DNA of 64,000 nucleotides. Origin: Curtobacterium aurantiacum (GTDB lineage Bacteria > Actinomycetota > Actinomycetes > Actinomycetales > Microbacteriaceae). Of the stretch, positions 7,646 to 14,314 are shown piece after piece. The translations under genes and the position numbers were made by a program. Each line of letters starts with the position of its first letter. Position 1 is the stretch's first letter. The stretch spans positions 186,001-250,000 of the forward strand of contig NZ_JAHEWN010000002.1 of assembly GCF_018598555.1 (NCBI RefSeq), written 5' to 3'. The notes under the pieces are model-generated. The model saw only the letters and a list, made by a program, of their open reading frames with translations. It did not search any database and was not told the DNA's origin.

Positions 7646-8635
7646 TCAGCGCGCGGCGGTGGTGCGGCGCGCGACGAGGCGGGGTTCGACGAGGAGTTCC
7701 GTCGCGGCGATCCGTGGATCCGCGATGCGGGCGAGCAGGCGCTCGCCGGCGCCGCGGCCGATCTCGACACTGCGGTCGTCGATGCTCGTCAGGCCGACGT
7801 ACCGCATCGCGGCGACGGGGGTGTCGTCGTAGCCGATGACGGAGACGTCCTCGGGGACGCGCAGCCCGCGTTCGGCGAGTTCGGACAGCGCGCCGAGGGC
7901 CATCACGTCGTTCGCGGCGAAGACGGCCGTGACGTCCGGGTGCTCGTCGAGCAGGATGCCCAGGGCGCGGGAACCGGCCTCTTCGGTGGGTTCGCCCGGC
8001 AGCACCGTCGTGACGACGGACGCGCCTGGCACAGCGGACTGCTCGAACCCCGCCTGGCGTTCGGCCGAGGCCGCCGAGCTCGCACCGACGAACCCGAGGC
8101 GGGTGTGGCCGAGGTCGAGCAGGTGCTGCGCCGCGATGCCGCCACCGGCGTGGTCGTCGTTCGCCACGGTGTCGGCGCGGGGGATCGCGACGCGGCCGCC
8201 CGCGATGACGAGCGGCATCGAGGCCGGGATCGCGAGGTCGGTGGTGGGCTCACCGGCGATGACGATGCCCTCGACGCGCATGGAGAGGAAGCCCTCGACC
8301 GGAGAGGCATCGAGCCCCGTGTTGAGGAACCGGTCGGCGACCACGAGCCGGTGCCCCTGGTCCTGCAGGCTCTCGCGCAGGCCGGTGAGCAGGTCCACGA
8401 ACCACTGGTTGCGGAAGTCGTCGAGCACCACGCCGATGGTGCGGCTGCGGGTGCCCGCGAGGGACACGGCAGCGGTGGAGGGGCGGTAGTCGAGCTCCTG
8501 GATCGCCTTGAGCACGGCGGCCCGGCGCTGGTCGCTGACCCGGGGGGAGCGCTGCAGCACGAGGGAGACGAGGGACTTCGAGACCCCGGCGCGTGCAGCG
8601 ACGTCGTAGATGGTCGCGGGCTTGCCGTCTCCCAT
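7646..8635 (-). CDS. LacI/GalR-family transcriptional regulator
   Basis: 329 aa. Residues 6-55 (PATIYDVAARAGVSKSLVSLVLQRSPRVSDQRR...LDYRPSTAAVSL) are the LacI DNA-binding domain with its hinge helix. The remainder is the periplasmic-binding-like effector domain, with landmarks RTIGVVLDDFRNQWF, ANDDHAGGGIAAQHLLDLGHTRLGFVG, AVFAANDVMALGAL and VSVIGYDDTPVAA. Start ATG 8635 follows GGAGGTCG at some distance. These regulators usually control a sugar uptake or catabolic operon. None is adjacent; the nearest sugar gene is the uronate-dehydrogenase-like gene 1.1 kb away, transcribed divergently past a DUF559 gene. Effector unknown. Confidence 0.93.
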   Translation of the reverse strand: MGDGKPATIYDVAARAGVSKSLVSLVLQRSPRVSDQRRAAVLKAIQELDYRPSTAAVSLAGTRSRTIGVVLDDFRNQWFVDLLTGLRESLQDQGHRLVVADRFLNTGLDASPVEGFLSMRVEGIVIAGEPTTDLAIPASMPLVIAGGRVAIPRADTVANDDHAGGGIAAQHLLDLGHTRLGFVGASSAASAERQAGFEQSAVPGASVVTTVLPGEPTEEAGSRALGILLDEHPDVTAVFAANDVMALGALSELAERGLRVPEDVSVIGYDDTPVAAMRYVGLTSIDDRSVEIGRGAGERLLARIADPRIAATELLVEPRLVARRTTAAR

Positions 8636-8693
8636 GATGCGCTTCGACCTCCGTTGGCTCGTCCGTCGATCGTAGCGGGCGCGGGCCGGTTCG

Positions 8694-8750
8694 CTTCTTG
8701 AGCAGAAATGGTCGGGTGCGGGGCGGAGACCCGACCATTTCTGCTCACGA
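8694..8750. repeat. Dispersed palindromic element, family A, copy 2
   Basis: GAGCAGAAATGGTCGGGT at 8700-8717 and its exact inverted copy at 8729-8746 form an 18-bp perfect stem with an 11-nt loop. This copy lies between two divergent genes (LacI at 8635 and the endonuclease-fold gene at 8854), so it is not at a gene 3' end. Confidence 0.88.
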
Positions 8751-8853
8751 TCGACGCGTGGCTGGTCCTCCACACGGGAGGCCCGGGGTGCGTTGTGCAC
8801 AGAAGTCGCGTTCGGCGCGCGGGTAGCGGGCGCGGGGCGCGAACGTGGTGGCC

Positions 8854-9750
8854 ATGCGAGCGCGACCACTTCCGACACCGCTGCGCGGGCGCGCGTTCGA
8901 CGTCGGTGCCGCCGACCGCGCGGGCGTCTCCCGACAACGACTCCGACGGCGTGACCTGATCCGGCCGACCCGGTCCATCCGCTGGGCACGTGACCGTCCG
9001 CCCGACCCGGCCCACCGGATCCGGGCGTTCCGGCCGGTCCTGGTTCCCGGGCAGTTCATCAGTCACGTCTCGGCTGCGGTCCTCGGGCAGCTCCCGGTCC
9101 CGGTCGCCGACGACGGCCCCGTGCACGTCACGAGTCCCGTGCCGATCGCGCAACCGCGCCGCCACGGGGTCGTCGGGCACCGCATCACACCGGACCGTGC
9201 CCGGGTGACGGAGCGGTGGGGGATGCCGACGAGCACGCCCGCGGCGCTGTGGGTGGACTGCGGTGCGATGCTCTCGGTCGACCAGCTCGTCGTGCTCGGG
9301 GACGCCATCGTCACGGAACGGCGGTGCGGGACGACGATCGAGGACCTCGCTGCCGCCGTCGCCCTGGCCGGAGCGCGATCGGGTGTCCGACGACTGCGTG
9401 TGGCGCTCGAGCTCGTGCGGGTGGGTGCCGGGTCGCCGCAGGAGACCAGAGCGCGGCTGGCGATCGTCCGCGCGGGGCTACCCGAGCCCGAGCTGCAGGT
9501 CCACGTGCTGGACGAAACCGGTCGGTTCGTCGGCCGGGTCGACCTGGCCTACCCGGAGCATCACATCGTCATCGAGTACGAGGGCGACCACCACCGGACC
9601 GACGCCGAGCAGTGGAGCCGTGACCTCCGCCGCTACCGTGAGATGGAACGACTCGGCTGGGCGGTCGTCCGGTGGACGAAGTCCGACCTCGACACCCCGG
9701 CGTTCGGCGCGGTCGCACAGCTGAGGTCGCTGCTCGCGCGCCGGGGGTAG
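8854..9750 (+). CDS. DUF559-type protein with PD-(D/E)XK endonuclease-like C-terminus
   Basis: 298 aa from ATG 8854 (GTG codons at 8845 and 8848 are alternatives; none has a good ribosome binding site). The C-terminal ~90 residues include GRVDLAYPEHHIVIEYEGDHHR and then RDLRRYREMERLGWAVVRWTKSDL. This is the pattern of the DUF559/Vsr-like restriction-endonuclease fold: acidic D in the first strand, ExE in the second, then a basic helix. The N-terminal part (AFDVGAADRAGVSRQRLRRRDLIRP) resembles the winged-helix segment often found in such actinobacterial proteins. These single genes are common and their role is unproven; no methyltransferase or toxin partner is adjacent. The TAG stop forms the first half of the -10 box of the next gene. 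Confidence 0.75.
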   Translation: MRARPLPTPLRGRAFDVGAADRAGVSRQRLRRRDLIRPTRSIRWARDRPPDPAHRIRAFRPVLVPGQFISHVSAAVLGQLPVPVADDGPVHVTSPVPIAQPRRHGVVGHRITPDRARVTERWGMPTSTPAALWVDCGAMLSVDQLVVLGDAIVTERRCGTTIEDLAAAVALAGARSGVRRLRVALELVRVGAGSPQETRARLAIVRAGLPEPELQVHVLDETGRFVGRVDLAYPEHHIVIEYEGDHHRTDAEQWSRDLRRYREMERLGWAVVRWTKSDLDTPAFGAVAQLRSLLARRG

Positions 9751-9753
9751 CGT
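9748..9753 (+). promoter_or_regulatory. Leaderless -10 box (TAGCGT) overlapping a stop codon
   Basis: TAGCGT lies 7 nt before ATG 9761. Its TAG is also the stop codon of the preceding gene (9748-9750). Confidence 0.5.
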
Positions 9754-9760
9754 CCGCGGC

Positions 9761-10564
9761 ATGGCGACGCTGCTCATCACCGGAGCCGCGGGCCGGATCG
9801 GGAGCGCCCTGCGTCCTCGACTGCGGTCCGCGGGGCACGACCTCGTGCTGCTCGACGAACAGCGGCCCCACGATCCGATCGTCGCCGGGGAGCGGTTCGT
9901 GGCCGGATCGGTGAACGACCCCGCGGTGCTGGACGACGCGCTCGCCGGGGTCGACACCGTGGTCCACCTGGCGGGCATCCCGACCGAGGCCGCCTGGGAC
10001 GACCTGATCGCGGCGAACCTGACCGGCACGAAGAACGTGCTCGAACGGGTGGCCGCCGCCGGGGTGCTCCGGGTGGTGCAGGCCAGCTCGATCCACGCGG
10101 TGGGGATGGTGCCCGAACCCCTCGACCAGCCGGGGAGCGTTCCCGGCGACCGGCTGCCCCGTCCGGACACGTACTACGGCGTGACGAAGGCCGCGATGGA
10201 ACTGCTCGGCAGCCTGTTCGCCGACCGGTACGAGATGTCGATCGTGTCCGCGCGGATCGGTGCGTTCGGTGCGCTGCCGCCGACGACCCGGGGGCTGCTC
10301 ATGTGGACCTCGCCCGACGACCTGACACGCCTGGTGCTCGCCACCGTGGCACTCCGCGACCCCGGGCACCACGTGGTCTGGGCCCTGTCGCGGAACACCG
10401 GGTCGCCGGCTGACCTGTCCGCCGGGGAGCGCATCGGGTTGCACCCTGTCGACGACGCGTCCGCCGTGCTCGATGCGGACGCCCGTGCGGCCCTGCCGAC
10501 CGACGACCTGCGCACCCTCGGCGGCGGGATGGTGCACCAGCCGCTCGGCGAACGCGCTTCGTGA
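9761..10564 (+). CDS. NAD-dependent epimerase/dehydratase, uronate-dehydrogenase-like
   Basis: 267 aa, an extended short-chain dehydrogenase. LLITGAAGRIGSAL is the GxxGxxG NAD-binding loop. VVQASSIHAVG provides the catalytic Ser, and TYYGVTKAAMELL the YxxxK pair. The later segments ARIGAF, MWTSPDDLTRLV, HVVWALSRN and IGLHPVDDA follow the order seen in bacterial uronate dehydrogenases, which oxidise glucuronate or galacturonate to the aldaro-lactone with NAD+. This match is from memory of the family, not from a search. The last codons and stop (GCT TCG TGA) belong to a family A palindromic repeat. A LacI regulator lies 1.1 kb away and could control it. Confidence 0.75.
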   Translation: MATLLITGAAGRIGSALRPRLRSAGHDLVLLDEQRPHDPIVAGERFVAGSVNDPAVLDDALAGVDTVVHLAGIPTEAAWDDLIAANLTGTKNVLERVAAAGVLRVVQASSIHAVGMVPEPLDQPGSVPGDRLPRPDTYYGVTKAAMELLGSLFADRYEMSIVSARIGAFGALPPTTRGLLMWTSPDDLTRLVLATVALRDPGHHVVWALSRNTGSPADLSAGERIGLHPVDDASAVLDADARAALPTDDLRTLGGGMVHQPLGERAS

Positions 10565-10612
10565 GCAGAAATGGTCGGGTGACCTGACGTCACCCGACCA
10601 TTTCTGCTCACG
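10557..10612. repeat. Dispersed palindromic element, family A, copy 3 (best stem)
   Basis: Positions 10560-10583 and 10589-10612 are perfect 24-bp inverted arms (CGTGAGCAGAAATGG...), with a 5-nt loop. It supplies the stop codon (TGA 10562-10564) of the oxidoreductase and ends 26 nt before the stop of the convergent YhgE gene. As RNA this would be an exceptionally stable hairpin on either strand. Confidence 0.9.
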
Positions 10613-10637
10613 AGGCGTGCCGCGCCGCCGCGCCCCG

Positions 10638-12719
10638 CTACCCGATCAGGCTCGGGCGCAGGTCGCGCAGCGTGCGGGAGCGGGTCTGCCGCGCCGTGAC
10701 CACGAAGGACACCAGGAGCGCCCCGAGCAGCCAACAGAGCAGCACGCCCGCGTCGGACCACGCGGCGCCGAGGTTCCCGCCGTACATCGTCTGCCGGATC
10801 GCGTCGACCGAGTACGTCATCGGCAGCGCGAAGTGCAGCGCCGCCAACGGCCCCGGCAGCGTCTGCCACGGGAACGTGCCTCCGGCGGTGACGAGCTGCA
10901 CGAGCATCAGCACCAGGCCGAGGAACTGCCCCACCGATCCGAGCAGCACGTTGAGCGCCATGATGATCGCCGCGAAGGTCGCCGAGGCCAGGACCATGAT
11001 CCCGATCGTGCCGCCGACGTGCACCACGTTCAGGTCGAGGGCGAAGCGCACGATGAAGAACAGCGCCACCATCTGCACCAGGCCGAGGAGCGCCGGGGTC
11101 AGCCAGCCGCCGAACACCACGGCGAGGGGCTTCCGCACCGCCGTGATGGCCCGCTTCGAGATCGGCTTGAGGATGAGGAACAGCGCGTACATGCCGATCC
11201 AGGCCGCGAGTGAGATGAAGAACGGTGCGAGGCCGGCTCCGTAGTTCGACGCGGCGGCGACGTTGTCGTCCCCGACCTTGACCGGGTCGGAGATGACCGA
11301 GGCCTGCGACTCACGCTCGGAGGCGTCCGACGCGGGGATCTTCGTGCGGCCCTCGTCGAGCGACGACGCGAGCTTCGACGAGCCGGTCGTGAGCTTGTCG
11401 AGCCCCGATGCGAGCGATGACGCGCCCTGGTCGGCGGTCTTCGCACCGGTCGCGAGCTGCGACGCACCGGATGACAGCGTCGGAGCGGCCGAGGCCAGCT
11501 TCGACGTGCCGTCCGCCACCTGGGCGGCCCCCGATGCGAGCGTGGATGCCCCCGTCGCCGCCGAGGAGATGCCGGACGCGAGCGTCGGCGCGGCGGAGGC
11601 GAGCGATGACGTACCGGCTGCGACCTGTGCGGAGCCGTCACGGAGCTTGTCCACCGAGGACTTCGTCGTTTCGTAGGTGCTCTTCGCCGAGGCGCCGGCG
11701 GTGTTGACCCGGGTGACGGCGTCGGTGACGGTCGACTGCAGGGCAGCCTGCTGTTCCTCGGTGAGCTCGACACCCTCGGGCAGGTTGTCGGTGATACCCG
11801 AGATCACGGTCTCTGCGTCGAGGGGTCGGAGCGAATCGACGTCGGCGCTGTACGAGTCGACCGTGTCGGCGAGCTGCTTGTTGCCGGCCGCGACCTGCTG
11901 CGCCCCCGCGTTCAACTGCTGCGTCTGCGACGGCAGCGCCGCCGTCTGCTGCTGCGCACTCGCCAGCCCGGACGCCAGGGTCGACGCCCCCGACGCCACC
12001 TGCTGCGCCCCGCTGTCGAGCTGCTGGGTCTGCGACGGCAGGTCGGCCGTGCCGGACGCGAGCTCAGCTGCACCGGACGACAGCTTGCCGGTACCGTCCG
12101 CCAGCGTGTGCGCACCCCGGTCCGCCTTCTTGGTCCCGGACGCGAGTTCATCGGCCCCGTCGACGGCGTCGCCGAGGCTGTCCCGCACGTCGGCGAGCCC
12201 GACGAGCAGGGTCTTCGCCGCCTGCTTGCCGACGCGCTCGGCGACGGCGGTGCGCATGGTCTTGCCCGCCTGCTCGGCGATGGTCGAGGCCAGGTACGAG
12301 TTCGTGTCGGCCGTCGTCATGACGAGCTTCGCCTGCGTCGGGTCGTCGGACTGCGCGGACACCAGGTGCTCGGAGAAGTCGTGCGGGATGGTGACGACGA
12401 AGTCGTAGGTGCCGTTGCGGACGCCGGAGCGGGCGTCGGCGGCGCTCGTCGTCGTCCACTTGAAGTCGGCCCCGTCGATGGCCTCCTTCGTGACGTCCTC
12501 GCCGTAGTCGACGTGGTCGCCGTCCAGCGTGGCACCGGCGTCGAGGTTCACGATCGCGGCGGGGATCTGGTCGAGCTTCGCGTACGGGTCGCGGTTCGCC
12601 CACAGGTACGCGCCGCCGTACAGCAGCGGCACGATCATCAGCGCGATGAACGCCAGGCGTGCGAGCGGGGTCGCGGTGAGCCGCGCGAGTTCTGCGCGGA
12701 CGAGCGAGGTGGTGGTCAC
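10638..12719 (-). CDS. YhgE/Pip-domain membrane protein (ABC-2-like export subunit)
   Basis: 693 aa. One N-terminal membrane helix (LARLAFIALMIVPLLYGGAYLWA) is followed by a YhgE/Pip ectodomain (AIVNLDAGATLDGDHVDYGEDVTKEAI, FVVTIPHDFSEHLVSA). A long alpha-helical stalk (about residues 160-450) is rich in LASG/QVASG heptad-like repeats, including a near-duplication LPSQTQQL(D/N)(S/A)GAQQVA. Then come at least five membrane helices in the ABC-2/Pip arrangement. Relatives include the phage infection protein and YhgE/EsaA-like exporters. GTG 12719 overlaps the TGA of the upstream gene (GTGA), so translation is coupled in the TetR-ABC-YhgE operon. The substrate is unknown. Confidence 0.87.
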   Translation of the reverse strand: MTTTSLVRAELARLTATPLARLAFIALMIVPLLYGGAYLWANRDPYAKLDQIPAAIVNLDAGATLDGDHVDYGEDVTKEAIDGADFKWTTTSAADARSGVRNGTYDFVVTIPHDFSEHLVSAQSDDPTQAKLVMTTADTNSYLASTIAEQAGKTMRTAVAERVGKQAAKTLLVGLADVRDSLGDAVDGADELASGTKKADRGAHTLADGTGKLSSGAAELASGTADLPSQTQQLDSGAQQVASGASTLASGLASAQQQTAALPSQTQQLNAGAQQVAAGNKQLADTVDSYSADVDSLRPLDAETVISGITDNLPEGVELTEEQQAALQSTVTDAVTRVNTAGASAKSTYETTKSSVDKLRDGSAQVAAGTSSLASAAPTLASGISSAATGASTLASGAAQVADGTSKLASAAPTLSSGASQLATGAKTADQGASSLASGLDKLTTGSSKLASSLDEGRTKIPASDASERESQASVISDPVKVGDDNVAAASNYGAGLAPFFISLAAWIGMYALFLILKPISKRAITAVRKPLAVVFGGWLTPALLGLVQMVALFFIVRFALDLNVVHVGGTIGIMVLASATFAAIIMALNVLLGSVGQFLGLVLMLVQLVTAGGTFPWQTLPGPLAALHFALPMTYSVDAIRQTMYGGNLGAAWSDAGVLLCWLLGALLVSFVVTARQTRSRTLRDLRPSLIG

Positions 12720-13501
12720 TTCTGTGCCTCCGTCGGGACGGTTGCGGATGCTTGGGTGACGGGGGGAGCGGTCGGGAGGCCCGGCTCGGTTCCGTCGGTT
12801 CGGGCCACGTCCTCGGGGTCCTCGGTCTGGGGCGTCGCGAGCGTCGCGACGTCGTCGTGCGACTCGGCGGCGTCGTGCGTGTCGACGTCGTGCGTCTCGA
12901 TCGTGTCGAGCAGGTGCTGGACGGTCGTGGCGGCGGCCTTCGAGGTCACGAGGACCACGGTCACGCCTCGCCGGGTCACGTCGCGGACCACCTGGAACCA
13001 GTCCTCGACGGCGCCGCCGTGCCGCTCGGGCGAGGTGATCACGATGCCGGTCACGCCGTCGCGGAGCAGGGCGAGCTCGACGAGCAGTCGGACGCGCACG
13101 GCCGTCGGAACCCGCTGGACGTGGGTGTCGCCGTACTCGCGCAGCCCGAGTTCGTCGAGCACGGTGTCGACGTGCGCGCGGGTCGGACGCTGCCCGGCGA
13201 ACGCGAGCTCCTCGCGCACGATCTGCGTGAGGGTCATGACGGGGAAGGGCTCGGCGACCCCTGGGGTGTCCACGAGGGCGAACGAGCGCCGGACGGCCGC
13301 CGGGTCCTCGTGGCCGTCGAGCAGCAGGCGGCCGGTGTCGGGCTGCATGCGGCCACCGGCGACGAGCGACGCGAGCACCGGGGCCTGCTCGGTCTCGACA
13401 GCGAGGACCCCCGGGCGCCCGGGTGCGGCGACGGCGGAGACGACGGGCAGGGGTGCACCGGGCTCCTCGCCGATACCGACGTGGTCGAGTTCGAGCGTCA
13501 T
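12716..13501 (-). CDS. Degenerate ABC-transporter ATPase-like protein
   Basis: 261 aa. The fold order of an ABC ATPase is visible: LDHVGIG start, VLDELGLREYGDTHVQRVPTAVRVRLLVELALL where the signature helix should be, a Walker B-like strand GIVITSPERH, and a switch-like VTVVLVTSK. However, the Walker A loop is replaced by VAAPGRPGVLAVET (no GxxGxGK), the signature reads VPTAVR instead of LSGGQ, and the Walker B aspartate-glutamate is SPE. ATP hydrolysis is therefore unlikely. The last ~60 residues are acidic and disordered. It lies between TetR and YhgE genes with 4-nt overlaps on both sides, so it probably acts with the YhgE protein as a regulatory or structural pseudo-ATPase. Confidence 0.75.
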   Translation of the reverse strand: MTLELDHVGIGEEPGAPLPVVSAVAAPGRPGVLAVETEQAPVLASLVAGGRMQPDTGRLLLDGHEDPAAVRRSFALVDTPGVAEPFPVMTLTQIVREELAFAGQRPTRAHVDTVLDELGLREYGDTHVQRVPTAVRVRLLVELALLRDGVTGIVITSPERHGGAVEDWFQVVRDVTRRGVTVVLVTSKAAATTVQHLLDTIETHDVDTHDAAESHDDVATLATPQTEDPEDVARTDGTEPGLPTAPPVTQASATVPTEAQK

Positions 13502-14163
13502 GCGTGGTCCTTCGGGGCAGGAGCGGGAGCGGGAGCAGCGGGTTCGGAGAGCAGTGCGGTGCGCCAGTCGATGCCGGCCATGCCCAGCGCCGACACCACC
13601 ACCATGCGCCGTCCGTCCTCGTCACTCGTGCCGGAACGGGTGGCCTCGTCGAGGACGGCGATGCACGCGCCCTCGACCAGACGGCCGAGCGTTCCGGGGT
13701 CGACGTCGTCCCGCATGGCACCCTCGTCGATCCCGAGCGCGCACGCCTGGCGGACCTGTGCGCGCAACGGCGCGAACACCTCGGCGACGGGTTCGGCGAA
13801 CGGGCTGCGCACGGCGACCCGGGCCATCGACCGGACGTGTGACACCTCGGCCCAGAGCGTCACCGCGATGGCGGCGAGGCGTGCGGCCGGCGGGAGCTCC
13901 TGCAGGTCCGAGCTGGTCGGCATGGCGGCGGCGATCCGGGCGGCACCGGCGGTCACGACCTCGCGCACCAGGTCGTCGCGTGACGGGAAGTGTCCGTACA
14001 CCGCACGGCGGGAGAGCCCGGCCGACGCGGCGATCGTCTCGATCGAGGCGTCCGGGTCCTGCTGCAGGCAGGTCTTCGCCGCGTCGAGGAGTGCTGCCCG
14101 GTTCTCCGTGGCGTCGCGGCGGGGCGCGCGGGAGGGCTGCTCGGTGGTGGTCACGCTGCCCAT
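13498..14163 (-). CDS. TetR-family repressor of the YhgE operon
   Basis: 221 aa. ENRAALLDAAKTCLQQDPDASIETIAASAGLSRRAVYGHFPSRDDLV is the helix-turn-helix. The rest is a helical ligand-binding domain ending in a proline/alanine-rich tail. ATG 14163 is the first ATG in the frame after the divergent intergenic region. Its stop overlaps the ATG of the ABC-like gene (ATGA), so it is first gene of a three-gene operon. A 7-bp inverted repeat centred 18 bp upstream of its start is a good candidate for its own operator. Confidence 0.9.
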   Translation of the reverse strand: MGSVTTTEQPSRAPRRDATENRAALLDAAKTCLQQDPDASIETIAASAGLSRRAVYGHFPSRDDLVREVVTAGAARIAAAMPTSSDLQELPPAARLAAIAVTLWAEVSHVRSMARVAVRSPFAEPVAEVFAPLRAQVRQACALGIDEGAMRDDVDPGTLGRLVEGACIAVLDEATRSGTSDEDGRRMVVVSALGMAGIDWRTALLSEPAAPAPAPAPKDHA

Positions 14164-14173
14164 CGTAATAACG

Positions 14174-14189
14174 TGCACACAGGTGTGCA
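14174..14189. promoter_or_regulatory. Candidate TetR operator palindrome
   Basis: TGCACAC-AG-GTGTGCA, perfect 7-bp arms with a 2-nt centre. It lies 11 bp upstream of the TetR start and in the divergent region shared with the subtilase gene. Position and symmetry fit autoregulation; binding is inferred only. Confidence 0.55.
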
Positions 14190-14314
14190 ACTTAACAGGA
14201 AGCGACCCCCGGACGAGGGGTGTCCCCCGAAGTGCGGACTGTCCCGCCTGAGAACGAACGCATAGCTTCACAGGAATCTCATGCGAACCACGGACTGAGC
14301 CAGGAGTGTCCTCT

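Noticed and set aside
8694..8750. Insertion sequence or transposase associated with the repeats
   Set aside because: No transposase-like protein is encoded anywhere in the window, and no target duplications are visible.
10557..10612. Family A palindromes considered as plain rho-independent terminators only
   Set aside because: Arm sequence, not just shape, is shared between loci, and two copies sit between divergent genes. A terminator role may still be one of their functions.
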